Source: Acidovorax sp. 210-6
GTDB taxonomy: Bacteria > Pseudomonadota > Gammaproteobacteria > Burkholderiales > Burkholderiaceae_C
Direction: 5' to 3'
DNA length: 64,000 nucleotides
Assembly: GCF_010020825.1 (NCBI RefSeq)
Contig: NZ_JAACJE010000001.1
Span: forward strand, 2,976,001-3,040,000
Under the pieces are notes generated by a model. It ran no database searches. It was not told the DNA's origin and worked only from the letters and a program-made list of their open reading frames with translations. A program made the translations under genes and the position numbers. Of the stretch, positions 63,921 through 64,000 are shown piece by piece; position 1 is the stretch's first letter, and each line of letters opens with the position of its first letter.

Positions 63921-64000
63921 GTGAGCCTGCCTGGCCACACCGCCTTGCGCCTGGCGCTGGAGCGCGCCCGTGCGCCCAAGGACGCCCCGGCACCCGCCGC
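63921..64000 (+). CDS. Start of an unidentified gene (cut by window edge)
   Basis: A GTG right after the radC stop opens a frame (SLPGHTALRLALERARAPKD...) that runs to the window end. Too short to identify. It may be a gene coupled to radC, or chance. Confidence 0.35.
   Translation, partial: MSLPGHTALRLALERARAPKDAPAPA

Overview
The window is high-GC chromosomal DNA of a betaproteobacterium, most likely family Comamonadaceae (Comamonas, Delftia or Acidovorax-like). The evidence is the gmk-rpoZ-spoT order, a class I-type PHA synthase, a periplasmic PQQ alcohol dehydrogenase of the type described in Comamonas, a split pntA, and the style of the housekeeping proteins. In its middle lies a long conjugative element that breaks up this host sequence.

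Left host part (1-16.5 kb). A PHA synthase runs off the left edge behind an FNR-type box. Next come a two-gene molybdenum/iron-sulfur aldehyde oxidoreductase (IorB/IorA type), the pqqABCDE cofactor operon (minus strand, translationally coupled, with the 24-residue pqqA), a proline iminopeptidase, a PQQ- and haem-dependent ethanol dehydrogenase, an NAD-type aldehyde dehydrogenase, a DUF4242 protein and an AcoR-like regulator. Together these can make PQQ and oxidise ethanol or other alcohols through aldehyde to acid. The regulator meets, tail to tail, a pntB gene that has lost its last ~250 codons; pntAB and pntAA follow intact. This is a rearrangement junction near 14.34-14.40 kb.

Mobile part (about 16.6-55.3 kb). 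This is an SXT/R391- and IncC-related integrative conjugative element (ICE), or a large remnant of one. It has an F-type mating apparatus (traA-like, L, E, K, B, dsbC, V, C, trbI-like, S26 peptidase, W, U, trbC, N, F, H, G), a MobH-type TraI, coupling protein TraD and a DUF4400 protein. Its DNA-metabolism and maintenance genes encode a GHKL ATPase, a zinc-finger/Toprim primase-like protein and a DUF932 protein. Its regulators are AlpA, an AcaB-like protein, an S24-type repressor, a FlhD/FlhC pair and an Xre protein. No integrase, attachment repeat or recognisable cargo is present. Several parts look altered: the FlhC-like gene carries a 26-bp tandem duplication that shifts its frame, the S24 repressor lacks its catalytic Ser/Lys, and the MobH TraI lacks its HD metal-binding residues. 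The right end is a patchwork of a metallo-hydrolase gene, an acyl-CoA synthetase tail and a second, truncated traG segment.

Right host part (55.4-64 kb). This is ordinary housekeeping: gmk, rpoZ, spoT, greB, tRNA-Arg(ACG), tRNA-Ser(CGA), serS, a CBS-domain protein, ispH, an SlpA-type FKBP, radC and the start of one more gene.

The most interesting points are the decayed or switched-off state of the conjugative element's control and transfer genes, the 168-bp palindromic element beside pqqA, and the pntB/regulator junction. Everything here comes from reading the sequence; no database search was run.
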